Source of the DNA: Curtobacterium sp. UCD-KPL2560
GTDB taxonomy: Bacteria > Actinomycetota > Actinomycetes > Actinomycetales > Microbacteriaceae
Direction: 5' to 3'
Length of the DNA stretch: 39,855 bases
Assembly (NCBI RefSeq): GCF_001705035.1
Contig: NZ_MCIG01000024.1
Coordinates: forward strand, 1 to 39,855
In this document: in pieces, positions 7,906 to 15,601 of the stretch
Numbering within the stretch: position 1 is the first letter of the stretch
How the letters are laid out: every line of letters starts with the position of its first letter
Program-made: the position numbers and the translations under genes
Notes under the pieces: generated by a model
Told to the model about the DNA's origin: nothing
What the model saw: only the letters and a program-made list of their open reading frames with translations
The model's database searches: none

Positions 7906-7956
7906 CCCGGCGCCGCGACCAGGCCCGCACCGCCTGACCCCGCGTCGCTGCCCGTC

Positions 7957-7992
7957 GCGGCCGGTCGTGCTCACCCGAGCGCGACCGGCCGC
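7957..7992. terminator. Hairpin between convergent PfpI and MOSC genes
   Basis: Perfect 11-bp arms (7957-7967 and 7982-7992) with a 14-base loop. The right arm lies in the last codons of the MOSC gene. Confidence 0.6.
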
Positions 7993-8534
7993 GCCGTCCG
8001 CAGCACCGCCGGGCCGAGCAGCAGCACGCCGTCCGACCCCGGGTCGCAGCGGACGCCCCCGTGTCCGCGCATCGCCCGGAACGCTCCCGGAGCCACCTCG
8101 TGGTCCATCCACGCGCACGGGTTCGCCGCACGGTACCCGCGGAACAGCACCGGGTCCTCGCCGGGGCTCTGCAGCGAGAACGGCTCCCCACGGAGTGCCT
8201 CGACGTCGGCGCCGCGGAGGAACACGTTCCGCCGGGTCGCCGCCGGGTCGACCGGGGCGCCGACCGCGCGGGCGACCTCCTCGAGGCCCTCGAGCCCGAC
8301 GACCGTGACCGACGCGTGCACGTGCGCCCGCGCGGCGAAGTACCGGTCGCCCACGATGCCGAGGCCCGCGCGCAGCACCACCCGGTCCACCAGCTCCGGT
8401 CCGTCGGCGGGCAGCGCACCGTCCGCCGGGCGCCCCGCGTACCGGTGCCGGGGCGACACGAGCAGCTGTGCGACCTCGACGTCGGTCGTGCACGGCAGGT
8501 CGCCGGGGCCGGCCGCGTCGTCCACGTTCGTCAC
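7971..8534 (-). CDS. MOSC domain protein
   Basis: A 187-residue protein recognised as a MOSC-domain (molybdenum cofactor sulfurase C-terminal) protein. Typical stretches are GLGIVGDRYFAARA, a TRRNVFLRG segment in place of the usual RNLV, and the late NPCAWMDHEVAPGAFRAMRG. Stand-alone MOSC proteins may carry sulfur or handle molybdenum cofactor and N-hydroxylated substrates. The substrate is unknown here. The GTG start lies 6 bases after TAGCGT on the minus strand (8541-8546), which fits a leaderless message. It is divergent from the alkylation-repair operon. Confidence 0.8.
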   Translation of the reverse strand: MTNVDDAAGPGDLPCTTDVEVAQLLVSPRHRYAGRPADGALPADGPELVDRVVLRAGLGIVGDRYFAARAHVHASVTVVGLEGLEEVARAVGAPVDPAATRRNVFLRGADVEALRGEPFSLQSPGEDPVLFRGYRAANPCAWMDHEVAPGAFRAMRGHGGVRCDPGSDGVLLLGPAVLRTARPVALG

Positions 8535-8540
8535 TCGCCC

Positions 8541-8546
8541 ACGCTA
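8541..8546 (-). promoter_or_regulatory. -10 box of MOSC gene (leaderless)
   Basis: TAGCGT on the minus strand, 6 bases before the GTG at 8534. Confidence 0.5.
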
Positions 8547-8547
8547 G

Positions 8548-8563
8548 CCGCGCCTCCCGTCCG
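8548..8563. repeat. Dispersed GGGAGGCGCGG element (minus orientation)
   Basis: CCGCGCCTCCCGTCCG lies just upstream of the MOSC -10 box. Confidence 0.6.
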
Positions 8564-8669
8564 TCCCCCGGCGACCGCCCCAGGATGCGCGCCGACGGCC
8601 CGCGCCCACCCTCGCTGCCGTGTCCGATTCCCGCCAGAGGACGTCGGTGGCCCGTGTCAGGCTGACCGC

Positions 8670-10271
8670 ATGAGCACCACGACGGACGCCACGCACGCCG
8701 AGCGGTACCGTGCCGTCGCCGCGCGCGACGCCCGCTTCGACGGTCAGTTCGTCACGGCCGTGCACTCGACCGGCATCTACTGCCGGCCGAGCTGCCCCGC
8801 CCGCACTCCGCGCGAGACCGGCGTCACGTTCTACCGCACGAGCGCCGCCGCGCACCTCGCCGGCTTCCGCGCCTGCAAGCGCTGCCTCCCCGAGGCGACC
8901 CCCGGCAGCCCGGAGTGGGACCTGCGCGAGGACGTCGCCGGCCGGGCCATGCGCCTGGTCCTCGACGGCGTCGTCGAACGGGAGGGCGTCCCGGGTCTCG
9001 CGGCACGCGTCGGCTACTCCGAACGGCAGCTCGGTCGGATCATGACCGCGGAGCTCGGCGCCGGACCGAAGGCGCTCAGCCGGGCGCACCGGGCGCAGAC
9101 CGCGCGGACGCTCCTCACCTCGTCCGACCTCCCGGTCGCCGACGTCGCCTTCGCGGCCGGGTTCGCGAGCGTGCGGCAGTTCAACGACACCGTGCGCGAG
9201 GTCTTCGCCGTCACGCCGACCGCCCTGCGGGCCGGACGGGTCCTGCAGCCCGCGACGGACGGCTGGCTGCACGTGCACCTGCCCGCACGTGCGCCGTTCG
9301 ACGTGCAGGGCCTGCTCGACTGGCACGCGCTGCACGCCCTGCCCGGGCTGGAGCAGGTGGACCGCGACGCCGCGGGGCGGGTCACCGCCTACGGACGGCT
9401 GGTGGCACTGCAGGGAGGCCCGGCCCGCTTCACCGCCTCCGCTGCGGTCCCCGACGGGGCCGGGTCGCGCGCGGGGCGCACCGGGGTCGCCCTCCGTGTG
9501 CGGCTCACCACCCTGTCCGACCTGCCGACGCTCGTGGCGCGGGTGCGGTCGCTGTTCGACCTCGACGCCGACCCGCTGGCCGTCGACGCGGTGCTCGCCA
9601 CCCTCCCGGAGCTGGCCGCAGCCGTCGACCGGGTGCCCGGGATCCGACTGCCCGGGCACGTCGACGCGCACGAGGTGCTCTTCCGCACCCTGATCGGCCA
9701 GCAGGTGTCGGTCGCGGCCGCCCGGACGGCGCAGACCCGGCTCGTCGCGGCCCTCGGCGCCCCGGTCGCCGAGGAGATCCTGCCCGGCGGGCTGCTGTTC
9801 CCGGACGCCGCGACGATCGCCGCCCGCGGTCGCGAGGTCCTGCGCGGCCCCACGGCCCGCGTGGAGACGATCCTGCGGGTGGCTGCGGCGCTCGCCGAGG
9901 GGTCGCTCGTGGTCGACGCCGGGCAGTCCCTCGACGAGCTGCGGTCCGGGCTCCTCGCGGTGAAGGGCATCGGGCCGTGGACCGCCGACTACGTCGCGCT
10001 GCGGGTCCGCCACCACCCGGACGTCTTCCTCCACAGCGACCTCGCGGTGCGGAACGGTGCACAGGAACTCGGGCTGCCCGGTGCGACGCGCGAGCTGTCC
10101 CTACGGTCGGAGCAGGTGGCGCCGTGGCGGAGCTACCTGACGATGCACTGCTGGCGACCGATCGTCGACCGCGCGGGTGCCGCCGCCGAGCGGGCCGCGG
10201 CGACGGTCGCGGTGCCGACCGGTGCGACCACCACGACCACGACGACGACCCCGCAGGAGGACCCCCGATGA
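8670..10271 (+). CDS. AdaA-AlkA fusion: methyl-phosphotriester sensor plus 3-methyladenine DNA glycosylase II
   Basis: A 533-residue fusion. Residues 10-75 are the Ada zinc domain with Cys38, Cys42, Cys69 and Cys72, the same numbers as in E. coli Ada. Cys38 would accept a methyl group from phosphotriesters. Residues about 90-190 are an AraC-type helix-turn-helix (VADVAFAAGFASVRQFNDTV). Residues 200-500 are an AlkA glycosylase with the HhH motif VKGIGPWTADYVALR, followed by the likely catalytic Asp in the LHSD stretch. The protein should sense methylation damage, activate transcription and excise alkylated bases. A threonine run ends the protein. CAGGCT (8658-8663) lies 6 bases before the ATG. 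It overlaps ogt by four bases. Confidence 0.93.
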   Translation: MSTTTDATHAERYRAVAARDARFDGQFVTAVHSTGIYCRPSCPARTPRETGVTFYRTSAAAHLAGFRACKRCLPEATPGSPEWDLREDVAGRAMRLVLDGVVEREGVPGLAARVGYSERQLGRIMTAELGAGPKALSRAHRAQTARTLLTSSDLPVADVAFAAGFASVRQFNDTVREVFAVTPTALRAGRVLQPATDGWLHVHLPARAPFDVQGLLDWHALHALPGLEQVDRDAAGRVTAYGRLVALQGGPARFTASAAVPDGAGSRAGRTGVALRVRLTTLSDLPTLVARVRSLFDLDADPLAVDAVLATLPELAAAVDRVPGIRLPGHVDAHEVLFRTLIGQQVSVAAARTAQTRLVAALGAPVAEEILPGGLLFPDAATIAARGREVLRGPTARVETILRVAAALAEGSLVVDAGQSLDELRSGLLAVKGIGPWTADYVALRVRHHPDVFLHSDLAVRNGAQELGLPGATRELSLRSEQVAPWRSYLTMHCWRPIVDRAGAAAERAAATVAVPTGATTTTTTTTPQEDPR

Positions 10272-10780
10272 ACGACGCGACCATCCAGACGCTGGACACC
10301 CCCGACGGCCCCTTCACCGTGCTCGAGGACGCCGACGGGCGCGTCCTCGCCTCCGGGTGGACCGACGACGCCGCGCGCATCGTCGGTCGGCTCGCCGAAC
10401 GGCACCGTCCCGAGCGCATCACCGACGGCCGGGTCGCCGCTGCCGAGGCGGTCGACGCGTTCTACGCGGGCGAGGTCGAGCACGCGATGCAGGTGCCGGT
10501 GCGGCAGGCCGGCACCGAGCTGTTCACCGAGGGGTGGCGGCAGCTCCGGGCGATCCCGGCCGGCACCGTCCTGACCTACACCGAGCTCGCGGCGGCGATG
10601 GGCCGACCCGATGCGGTACGCGCCGCGGCCAGCGTCTGCGCGCGGAACGCCCCCGCGCTGTTCGTGCCGTGCCACCGGGTGCTGCGGTCGGACGGCAGCC
10701 TCGGCGGGTTCGCGTGGGGGCTCGACGTCAAGCGGTCGCTGCTCGAGCGGGAGTCCGTGGGGGTCGCGGCGCTGGTCTGA
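10268..10780 (+). CDS. ogt: Methylated-DNA-protein cysteine methyltransferase
   Basis: A 170-residue suicide repair protein that moves the alkyl group from O6-alkylguanine to its own cysteine. The active site is FVPCHRV with Cys135. The helix-turn-helix stretch TYTELAAAMGRPDAVRAAA and the late GFAWGLDVKRSLLERE match the family, and length is normal. AGGAGG (10255-10260) lies 7 bases before the ATG, inside the end of the AdaA-AlkA gene. The ATGA overlap shows coupling, so both repair proteins should rise together after alkylation stress. Confidence 0.94.
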   Translation: MNDATIQTLDTPDGPFTVLEDADGRVLASGWTDDAARIVGRLAERHRPERITDGRVAAAEAVDAFYAGEVEHAMQVPVRQAGTELFTEGWRQLRAIPAGTVLTYTELAAAMGRPDAVRAAASVCARNAPALFVPCHRVLRSDGSLGGFAWGLDVKRSLLERESVGVAALV

Positions 10781-10833
10781 CCGGGGCGGTGCGGGTGCGG
10801 ACGGTGCGGTCGGTCTCCCCCTGGACGCGGGTG

Positions 10834-10862
10834 GTGACGGCACAGCGGGGGCCTGTCATGCT
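10834..10862 (+). promoter_or_regulatory. Possible promoter of alpha/beta hydrolase gene
   Basis: GTGACG and CATGCT are separated by 17 bases. Downstream, nested inverted repeats (CTTCGGG at 10861 and CCCGAAG at 10885, inside GCGGGGG at 10845 and CCCCCGC at 10893) could fold in the leader or end the ogt message. Confidence 0.3.
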
Positions 10863-10930
10863 TCGGGGGCACCCGCACGGTCGTCCCGAAGACCCCCGCA
10901 GCAGCACCACCGAACGACCACGAGGACACC

Positions 10931-11752
10931 CTGCACGTCGACCGGCACCTCGACCGCACGGTCGTCTCCCGGGACGGGACGGTCCTCGCCGTCTCGGAGT
11001 CCGGTGCCGGACCGACACTGCTCGTCCTCGGCGGGGCGTGGGACCACCACGGGACCCCGGCCCTCGACGCACTCGTCGACACCCTCCGCCACCGCTACCG
11101 GGTCGTCACGGTCGACCGCCGCGGGCGCGGCGCGAGCGGCGACACCCTGCCGTGGTCGATCGAGCGCGAGGTCGAGGACGTCGCGGCGGTCGTCGCCTCG
11201 GTCGAGGGGCCGGTCGACGCGCTGGGGATGTGCGTCGGTGCCGGACTCCTCGTCCGTGCCCTCGCCGCCGGTGTCCCGATCCGACGTGCCGTGCTCTGGG
11301 AACCGCCGTACCGCGCGACCGTCGACCCGCACGCCGACGACGTCCTGTTCGCCGACGCCCTGGACGAGCACGTCGCCGCGGGCCGACGGGCGCAGGCGGT
11401 CCGCGCGTTCCTCGGCCAGGTGCTCGGCCTGCCGATGGGGCACGTCACCGCGCTGCGGCTGCGGTCCGGTCTGTGGCGGGCGCTCCTGACCGACGCGCAC
11501 GTGCTCGCCCGGGACGTCCGGGTGCTCGGCGGCCTGGCCGTCCCCGAGCGGGTGGCCTCCTCGATCGGGGTCCCGGTCCTCGTCGCGGCGGGTGACGCGA
11601 GCCCCGACTGGATGCGCGCCGCGGCCGCCGCGCTCGCCGAGGCCGTGCCCGGGTCGCGGCACCTCGTCGTCCACGGGCAGGGCCACGTGCCGGACCCGGC
11701 GGTGCTCGCCGACCTGGTCGACCGGTTCGCCGGGGTGGGCGCAGCCGGCTGA
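10931..11752 (+). CDS. Alpha/beta hydrolase with CTG start and Cys nucleophile
   Basis: A 273-residue alpha/beta-fold hydrolase of unknown substrate. The frame is open back to 10838 and coding similarity runs to about 10931: DGTVLAVSESGAGP, then LGGAW in place of the oxyanion HG loop, then TVDRRGRGAS. No ATG, GTG or TTG exists in frame before 11228, and starting there would remove the whole N-terminal half of the sheet. CTG at 10931 follows GAGG with 5 bases between and gives a typical N terminus. The elbow reads GMCVG, so the nucleophile would be Cys101 instead of serine. The acid (AAGDAS) and histidine (GQGHVPD) are present. Confidence 0.75.
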   Translation: MHVDRHLDRTVVSRDGTVLAVSESGAGPTLLVLGGAWDHHGTPALDALVDTLRHRYRVVTVDRRGRGASGDTLPWSIEREVEDVAAVVASVEGPVDALGMCVGAGLLVRALAAGVPIRRAVLWEPPYRATVDPHADDVLFADALDEHVAAGRRAQAVRAFLGQVLGLPMGHVTALRLRSGLWRALLTDAHVLARDVRVLGGLAVPERVASSIGVPVLVAAGDASPDWMRAAAAALAEAVPGSRHLVVHGQGHVPDPAVLADLVDRFAGVGAAG

Positions 11753-11772
11753 GCCTGTGGGCGTCGGTCGTA

Positions 11773-11814
11773 CTCGGCCGTCTGCCGTCTGCCGTCTGCC
11801 GTCTGCCGTCGGCC
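11773..11814 (+). repeat. Heptanucleotide tandem repeat upstream of HAD gene
   Basis: Four perfect GTCTGCC units (11780-11807) are flanked by degenerate units CTCGGCC and GTCGGCC. Related heptads in the opposite orientation lie just after the next gene. Confidence 0.8.
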
Positions 11815-11858
11815 GCTGCCCGCGCCCGATCGCCTCTCGACTGCGAGAGGATGGGACC

Positions 11859-12731
11859 GTGACTGCTCCCCGCCTCGGCCTGCTGCTCGACGTCGACGGC
11901 CCCCTCGCCAGCCCCGTGACCCGGACCATCGCGATCGAGTCGATCGTCGCGGACCTCGTCGCGCTCGCCGCCGAGGGCGTCCCGATCGTCTTCAACACCG
12001 GTCGGAGCGACGCCTTCATCCGGCAGGAGGTCGTCGCACCGCTGCTCGCCGGGGGCCTCGCCGCCGGCGGCCGAGTCCACGCCGTGTGCGAGAAGGGCGC
12101 CGTCTGGTGCTCGATCGGCCCGCAGTACGAGGGCGGCACGGGCGAGCTGACCGTCGCCGAGGACCTCGCCCTCCCGCGGGACTTCGCCGACGAGATGCGC
12201 GAGCTGGTCCGCGACGAGTACGCCGACCTGGTGTTCTTCGACGAGACGAAGCGCGCGATGGTGTCGATCGAGCAGCGCGTCGAGGTGCCGAACGCGACGT
12301 ACCTCGCCCGCCAGGCCGAGTTCGACGCGAAGGCGATGGCCGCCCTCGAGCGCCGGGGCCTCGGTGTCCGACGGCTCGACGACGTGCGGCCCGACGCGAC
12401 CGGTGCCGTGCAGTGGCGCGTGGACCCGACGATCATCTCGACCGACGTGGAGTCCGACCGTTCCGGCAAGGACATGGGCGCCGAGCGCTCCCTCGAGCTG
12501 CTGGCCGAGGACGGCGAGCTCCCCGTGACCTGGCGGACGATGGGCGACTCCCGCAGCGACTACGCGATGGCGGACTGGCTGCACGCGAACGGCCACGACG
12601 TCGCGCACGTCGACGTCCGTCCCGCCGACGGGGTCCCGGAGACGCCGTACCCGGTGCTCACCGCGCCCGACGGGGTCATCCACGACGAGGCCGGCGCCCG
12701 CTTCCTCGCCGAGTGGCGCCGCGGCGCCTGA
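11859..12731 (+). CDS. HAD hydrolase, Cof/sucrose-phosphatase-like
   Basis: A 290-residue phosphatase with motif I DVDGPLAS near residue 10, motif II FNTGRSD, a lysine motif at SGKDMGAERSL and motif IV MGDSRSDYAMADWL. The large central cap points to the IIB group, which dephosphorylates sugar phosphates or flavin nucleotides. The substrate is not evident. The GTG start follows GAGAGGATGGG at good spacing. The gene is bracketed on both sides by 7-base tandem repeats. Confidence 0.82.
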   Translation: MTAPRLGLLLDVDGPLASPVTRTIAIESIVADLVALAAEGVPIVFNTGRSDAFIRQEVVAPLLAGGLAAGGRVHAVCEKGAVWCSIGPQYEGGTGELTVAEDLALPRDFADEMRELVRDEYADLVFFDETKRAMVSIEQRVEVPNATYLARQAEFDAKAMAALERRGLGVRRLDDVRPDATGAVQWRVDPTIISTDVESDRSGKDMGAERSLELLAEDGELPVTWRTMGDSRSDYAMADWLHANGHDVAHVDVRPADGVPETPYPVLTAPDGVIHDEAGARFLAEWRRGA

Positions 12732-12752
12732 ACCGCACGGCCCGCAGCCCGT

Positions 12753-12780
12753 AGCCGACAGCCGACAGCCGACAGGCCAC
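12753..12780 (+). repeat. Heptanucleotide tandem repeat downstream of HAD gene
   Basis: Three AGCCGAC units (12753-12773) and one degenerate AGGCCAC. On the other strand the unit is GTCGGCT, close to the GTCTGCC unit before the gene. Confidence 0.75.
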
Positions 12781-12796
12781 GGTCGCGGCCCCGGGC

Positions 12797-12896
12797 GCGG
12801 ACCGCAGCCCCGCGGGCGGACCGCAGCCCGCGGCGGTGGACCGCCCCGACGGCGGACCGCAGCCCGCCCGCCGAGCCGCACCGCGCCTCCCGTCCG
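12797..12896 (+). repeat. Imperfect repeats plus dispersed element before APC permease
   Basis: The 14-mer GCGGACCGCAGCCC occurs at 12797, 12816 and 12852. It is followed at 12876-12896 by an inverted copy of the dispersed GGGAGGCGCGGTGCGG element. Confidence 0.7.
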
Positions 12897-12920
12897 CTGT
12901 CCGCCCCGGTACATCACCGT

Positions 12921-12950
12921 TTGCGTGACGGCCTGGTACACCAGTACCCT
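12921..12950 (+). promoter_or_regulatory. Likely promoter of APC permease
   Basis: TTGCGT (12921-12926) and TACCCT (12945-12950) are 18 bases apart. A dyad GGTAC-N4-GTACC overlaps the -10 box and could bind a regulator. Confidence 0.45.
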
Positions 12951-12986
12951 CACGGGGTCCACCGCCAGCCGATGACGGGAACCCCC

Positions 12987-14462
12987 ATGGCATCACCGCT
13001 CCGCATCAAGTCGATCGAGGCCTCCCTCGCCGACTCCGAGGAGAAGGGTCGCTCGCTCAAGCGGTCCCTCAAGACGTTCGACATCGCCGCGATGGGCATC
13101 GCGGTCGCCGTCGGTGCCGGCATCTTCTCGGTCGGCGCGAACGCCGCCGCGAACTTCGCCGGGCCGAGCGTCATCATCTCGTTCCTGCTCGCCGCCGTCA
13201 CCTGCGGTCTCGCGATCATGTGCTACGCCGAGTTCGCGTCGACGATCCCGGTCGCCGGCTCCGCGTACACCTTCACGTACGCCACGATGGGCGAGCTGCT
13301 CGCGTGGATCGTCGGCTGGGACCTCATCCTCGAGACGCTCACCGCCAGCGCCGTGATCGCGAAGTACTGGGGCATCTACCTGAGCACCGCGTTCGGCGTG
13401 TTCGGCATCGACGTCCCGGACACCATCCAGCTCGGTCCGATCGGCTTCACCTGGGGCCCGGTCCTGATCGTCGGCGTGTTCACGTTCCTGCTCGCGTTCG
13501 GCACGCGGCTGTCGTCGCGGGTGTCCGCGGTGATCACGGTCATCAAGGTCGCGATCGTCGTCTTCGTGATCATCGCCGGCGCGTTCTTCGTCAAGGCGGC
13601 GAACTTCGCCCCGTTCGTCCCGCCGGCCGAGCCGACGAAGGGTGCCGAGGGCGGCGTCCTCACGCAGTCGCTCGTGTCCTTCGTGACCGGTGCCGCACCC
13701 GCGCAGTACGGCGTGTTCGGGCTGCTCGCCGCGGCGTCGCTCGTCTTCTTCGCGTTCATCGGGTTCGACGTCGTCGCGACGAGCGCCGAGGAGACCGAGA
13801 ACCCGCAGAAGACCCTGCCGCGCGGCATCTTCATCGGCCTCGGCATCGTCACGCTGCTCTACATCGGCGTGAGCATCGTCATCACCGGCATGGTCTCGTA
13901 CCAGCGGCTCGCGCAGGAGGACGCCCCCTCGCTCGCCTCGGCCTTCGACATCGTCGGGCTGCCGTGGGCCGCGGGCATCATCGCGATCGGCTCGCTCATC
14001 GGCCTGACCACGGTGGTCATGGTGCTGCTCCTCGGGCTCTCGCGCATCGTGTTCTCGATGAGCCGTGACGGTCTGCTCCCGCGCTGGTTCTCGAAGACGA
14101 ACCCGAAGACGCAGACGCCCGTGCGCGTGCAGGTCGTCGCCGGTGTGATCGTCGCGTTCATCGCCGGGTTCACCGCGGTCGAGCGCCTCGAGGGCATGAT
14201 CAACATCGGCACGCTGTCGGCCTTCGTGCTCGTGTCGATCGGCATCGTCGTGCTGCGCAAGACCCGGCCGGACGCACCCCGCGCCTTCCGGGTGCCGTGG
14301 GTGCCGGTGCTGCCGATCCTCTCGGCGGTGCTGTGCTTCTGGCTCATGCTCAACCTCGAGGTCGAGACGTGGCTGCGCTTCATCGTGTGGCTGGTCATCG
14401 GCTTCGCGATCTACTTCGGGTACAGCCGCCGGAACAGCCGGGTGGGCAAGGGCCTGCAGTAG
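12987..14462 (+). CDS. APC superfamily amino-acid permease (CAT/YfnA type)
   Basis: A 491-residue inner-membrane amino-acid transporter with about 12 helices. The GAGIFSVGANAAANFAGP segment of helix 1, the SAYTFTYATMGELLAW region and FFAFIGFDVVATSAEETENPQKTLPRGI are typical of the cationic amino-acid transporter group. Substrate is likely a basic or branched amino acid, but sequence alone does not settle it. The ATG at 12987 has GGGA 6 bases upstream. ATG 12972 has no ribosome site. A lysine exporter lies just downstream on the other strand, so the region may handle basic amino acids. Confidence 0.9.
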   Translation: MASPLRIKSIEASLADSEEKGRSLKRSLKTFDIAAMGIAVAVGAGIFSVGANAAANFAGPSVIISFLLAAVTCGLAIMCYAEFASTIPVAGSAYTFTYATMGELLAWIVGWDLILETLTASAVIAKYWGIYLSTAFGVFGIDVPDTIQLGPIGFTWGPVLIVGVFTFLLAFGTRLSSRVSAVITVIKVAIVVFVIIAGAFFVKAANFAPFVPPAEPTKGAEGGVLTQSLVSFVTGAAPAQYGVFGLLAAASLVFFAFIGFDVVATSAEETENPQKTLPRGIFIGLGIVTLLYIGVSIVITGMVSYQRLAQEDAPSLASAFDIVGLPWAAGIIAIGSLIGLTTVVMVLLLGLSRIVFSMSRDGLLPRWFSKTNPKTQTPVRVQVVAGVIVAFIAGFTAVERLEGMINIGTLSAFVLVSIGIVVLRKTRPDAPRAFRVPWVPVLPILSAVLCFWLMLNLEVETWLRFIVWLVIGFAIYFGYSRRNSRVGKGLQ

Positions 14463-14470
14463 GGGGCGGC

Positions 14471-14542
14471 CGGGGCGGCCGCGTTCGCCCGGCCTGCCGC
14501 GCTCGCCGGGGCGGCCGCGTTCGCCCGGCCTGCCGCGCTCGC
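14471..14542 (+). repeat. Perfect 36-bp tandem duplication
   Basis: Bases 14471-14506 are repeated exactly at 14507-14542 with no spacer, between the permease stop and its terminator. Confidence 0.9.
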
Positions 14543-14602
14543 GCACAACGGGGAGCACCTCGCACCACGGATCGCCGTGGTGCGAGGTGCTTTCTGTTGT
14601 GC
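14543..14602. terminator. Strong bidirectional terminator hairpin
   Basis: Perfect 17-bp arms at 14554-14570 and 14575-14591 with a 4-base loop. An outer 7-bp pair is formed by GCACAAC (14543-14549) and GTTGTGC (14596-14602). It separates the convergent permease and lysE genes. Confidence 0.85.
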
Positions 14603-14652
14603 GGCAGCACGTCGCGCCACAGCATCGCGCCGCCCTCGGCAGGCCGCTGGGG

Positions 14653-15531
14653 CTACGCGCCGACGGCCAGGAGCGCGCCGAACGACAGCATCACCACGGC
14701 GACGAGGCCGTCGAACACGCGCCACGTCAGCGGACGCGCGAACAGCGGCCGGAGCAGTCGCCCGCCGAACCCGAGGGCGCCGAACCACACGCAGCTCGCG
14801 GCGACCGCCCCGACGGTCCACCACCAGCGGTCGTCGACGCCCTGCTGGTTCGCGACGGAGCCGAGGAACACGAGCGTGTCCAGGTACACGTGCGGGTTCG
14901 CCCACGTGAACACGAGCATGGTCAGGACGGCGGTCCGCATCGTCGGCACGGCCGTGCGCGTGGTCGCCACGGTCCGGCCGGGAGGCGCGACCTGCGTCCG
15001 CCCCGACGGTGCGGTCCCGGTGGTGGTCGCCGCCACCCCTGCGCGCGCCACCGCGGTCTGGCCCGCGGCCGGCTCGGCCCGCACCGCGGCCGGCTCGCCC
15101 CGCGCCGCGTCGTGCGCGGCCCGGTCGGCCCGCATCGCGTCGGGCGCGGCCAGGTCAGCCCGCTCCGCGTCGTCCGTGGTCGGGAGATCAGGCGTCCCGT
15201 CGTCCGCGACGGGGTCGACCCGCATCGCGTCGCCCGAGGGCCGGAGCGCCCGCCGCGCCGCGAGCACGCCGTACGTGAGCAGGAACGCCGCCCCGAGGAA
15301 CCGCACCACGACGAGCGCGACCGGGAACCGCTCCACCACGACCCCGACGCCCAGGACCCCCGCGACGATGAGCACGGCGTCCGAGAGTGCACACACCGCC
15401 ACCGCCGCGACCACGACCCGGAGCGGCGTGCTCACCGCGAGCCGGAGCAGGTACGCGTTCTGCACGCCGATCGCCACGATGAGGGCGAGACCGGTGCCGA
15501 GGCCGGCGAGCAGGGGCAGGAGGATGTCCAC
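14653..15531 (-). CDS. lysE: LysE/ArgO-type basic amino-acid exporter with a large inserted loop
   Basis: A membrane exporter of lysine and arginine. The N-terminal GTGLALIVAIGVQNAYLLR and the later FTWANPHVYLDTLVFLGSVA are LysE signatures. The protein has 292 residues, while LysE usually has about 200-235. The excess is a hydrophilic Ala/Arg/Asp-rich stretch at residues about 98-198, between helices 3 and 4. It contains loose DAxRAD repeats and a copy of the dispersed repeat (residues 182-186). The frame stays open through it. The GTG start lies 7 bases after TAGCGT (15539-15544), so the message may be leaderless. It is divergent from its likely regulator gene. Confidence 0.88.
   Translation of the reverse strand: MDILLPLLAGLGTGLALIVAIGVQNAYLLRLAVSTPLRVVVAAVAVCALSDAVLIVAGVLGVGVVVERFPVALVVVRFLGAAFLLTYGVLAARRALRPSGDAMRVDPVADDGTPDLPTTDDAERADLAAPDAMRADRAAHDAARGEPAAVRAEPAAGQTAVARAGVAATTTGTAPSGRTQVAPPGRTVATTRTAVPTMRTAVLTMLVFTWANPHVYLDTLVFLGSVANQQGVDDRWWWTVGAVAASCVWFGALGFGGRLLRPLFARPLTWRVFDGLVAVVMLSFGALLAVGA
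14975..14992. repeat. Dispersed GGGAGGCGCG element inside lysE
   Basis: Copy of the dispersed element, read on the minus strand as codons for APPGR within the inserted loop of LysE. Confidence 0.6.
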
Positions 15532-15601
15532 GCCCTCGACGCTACGAGCGCGAATGAATGCAGTCCAGCTCACGCTCCTGCAGCACCGTAAGCTGCGCTG
15601 C
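15532..15601. promoter_or_regulatory. Divergent lysE/lysG control region
   Basis: Seventy bases separate the two starts. The lysE -10 box TAGCGT (minus strand) is at 15539-15544. LysR-type regulators normally bind such shared regions. I could not fix an operator. Confidence 0.5.

Noticed and set aside
11228..11752. Short hydrolase starting at ATG 11228.
   Set aside because: This ATG is one codon before the nucleophile Cys. A functional fold needs the upstream coding region, so the ATG is internal.
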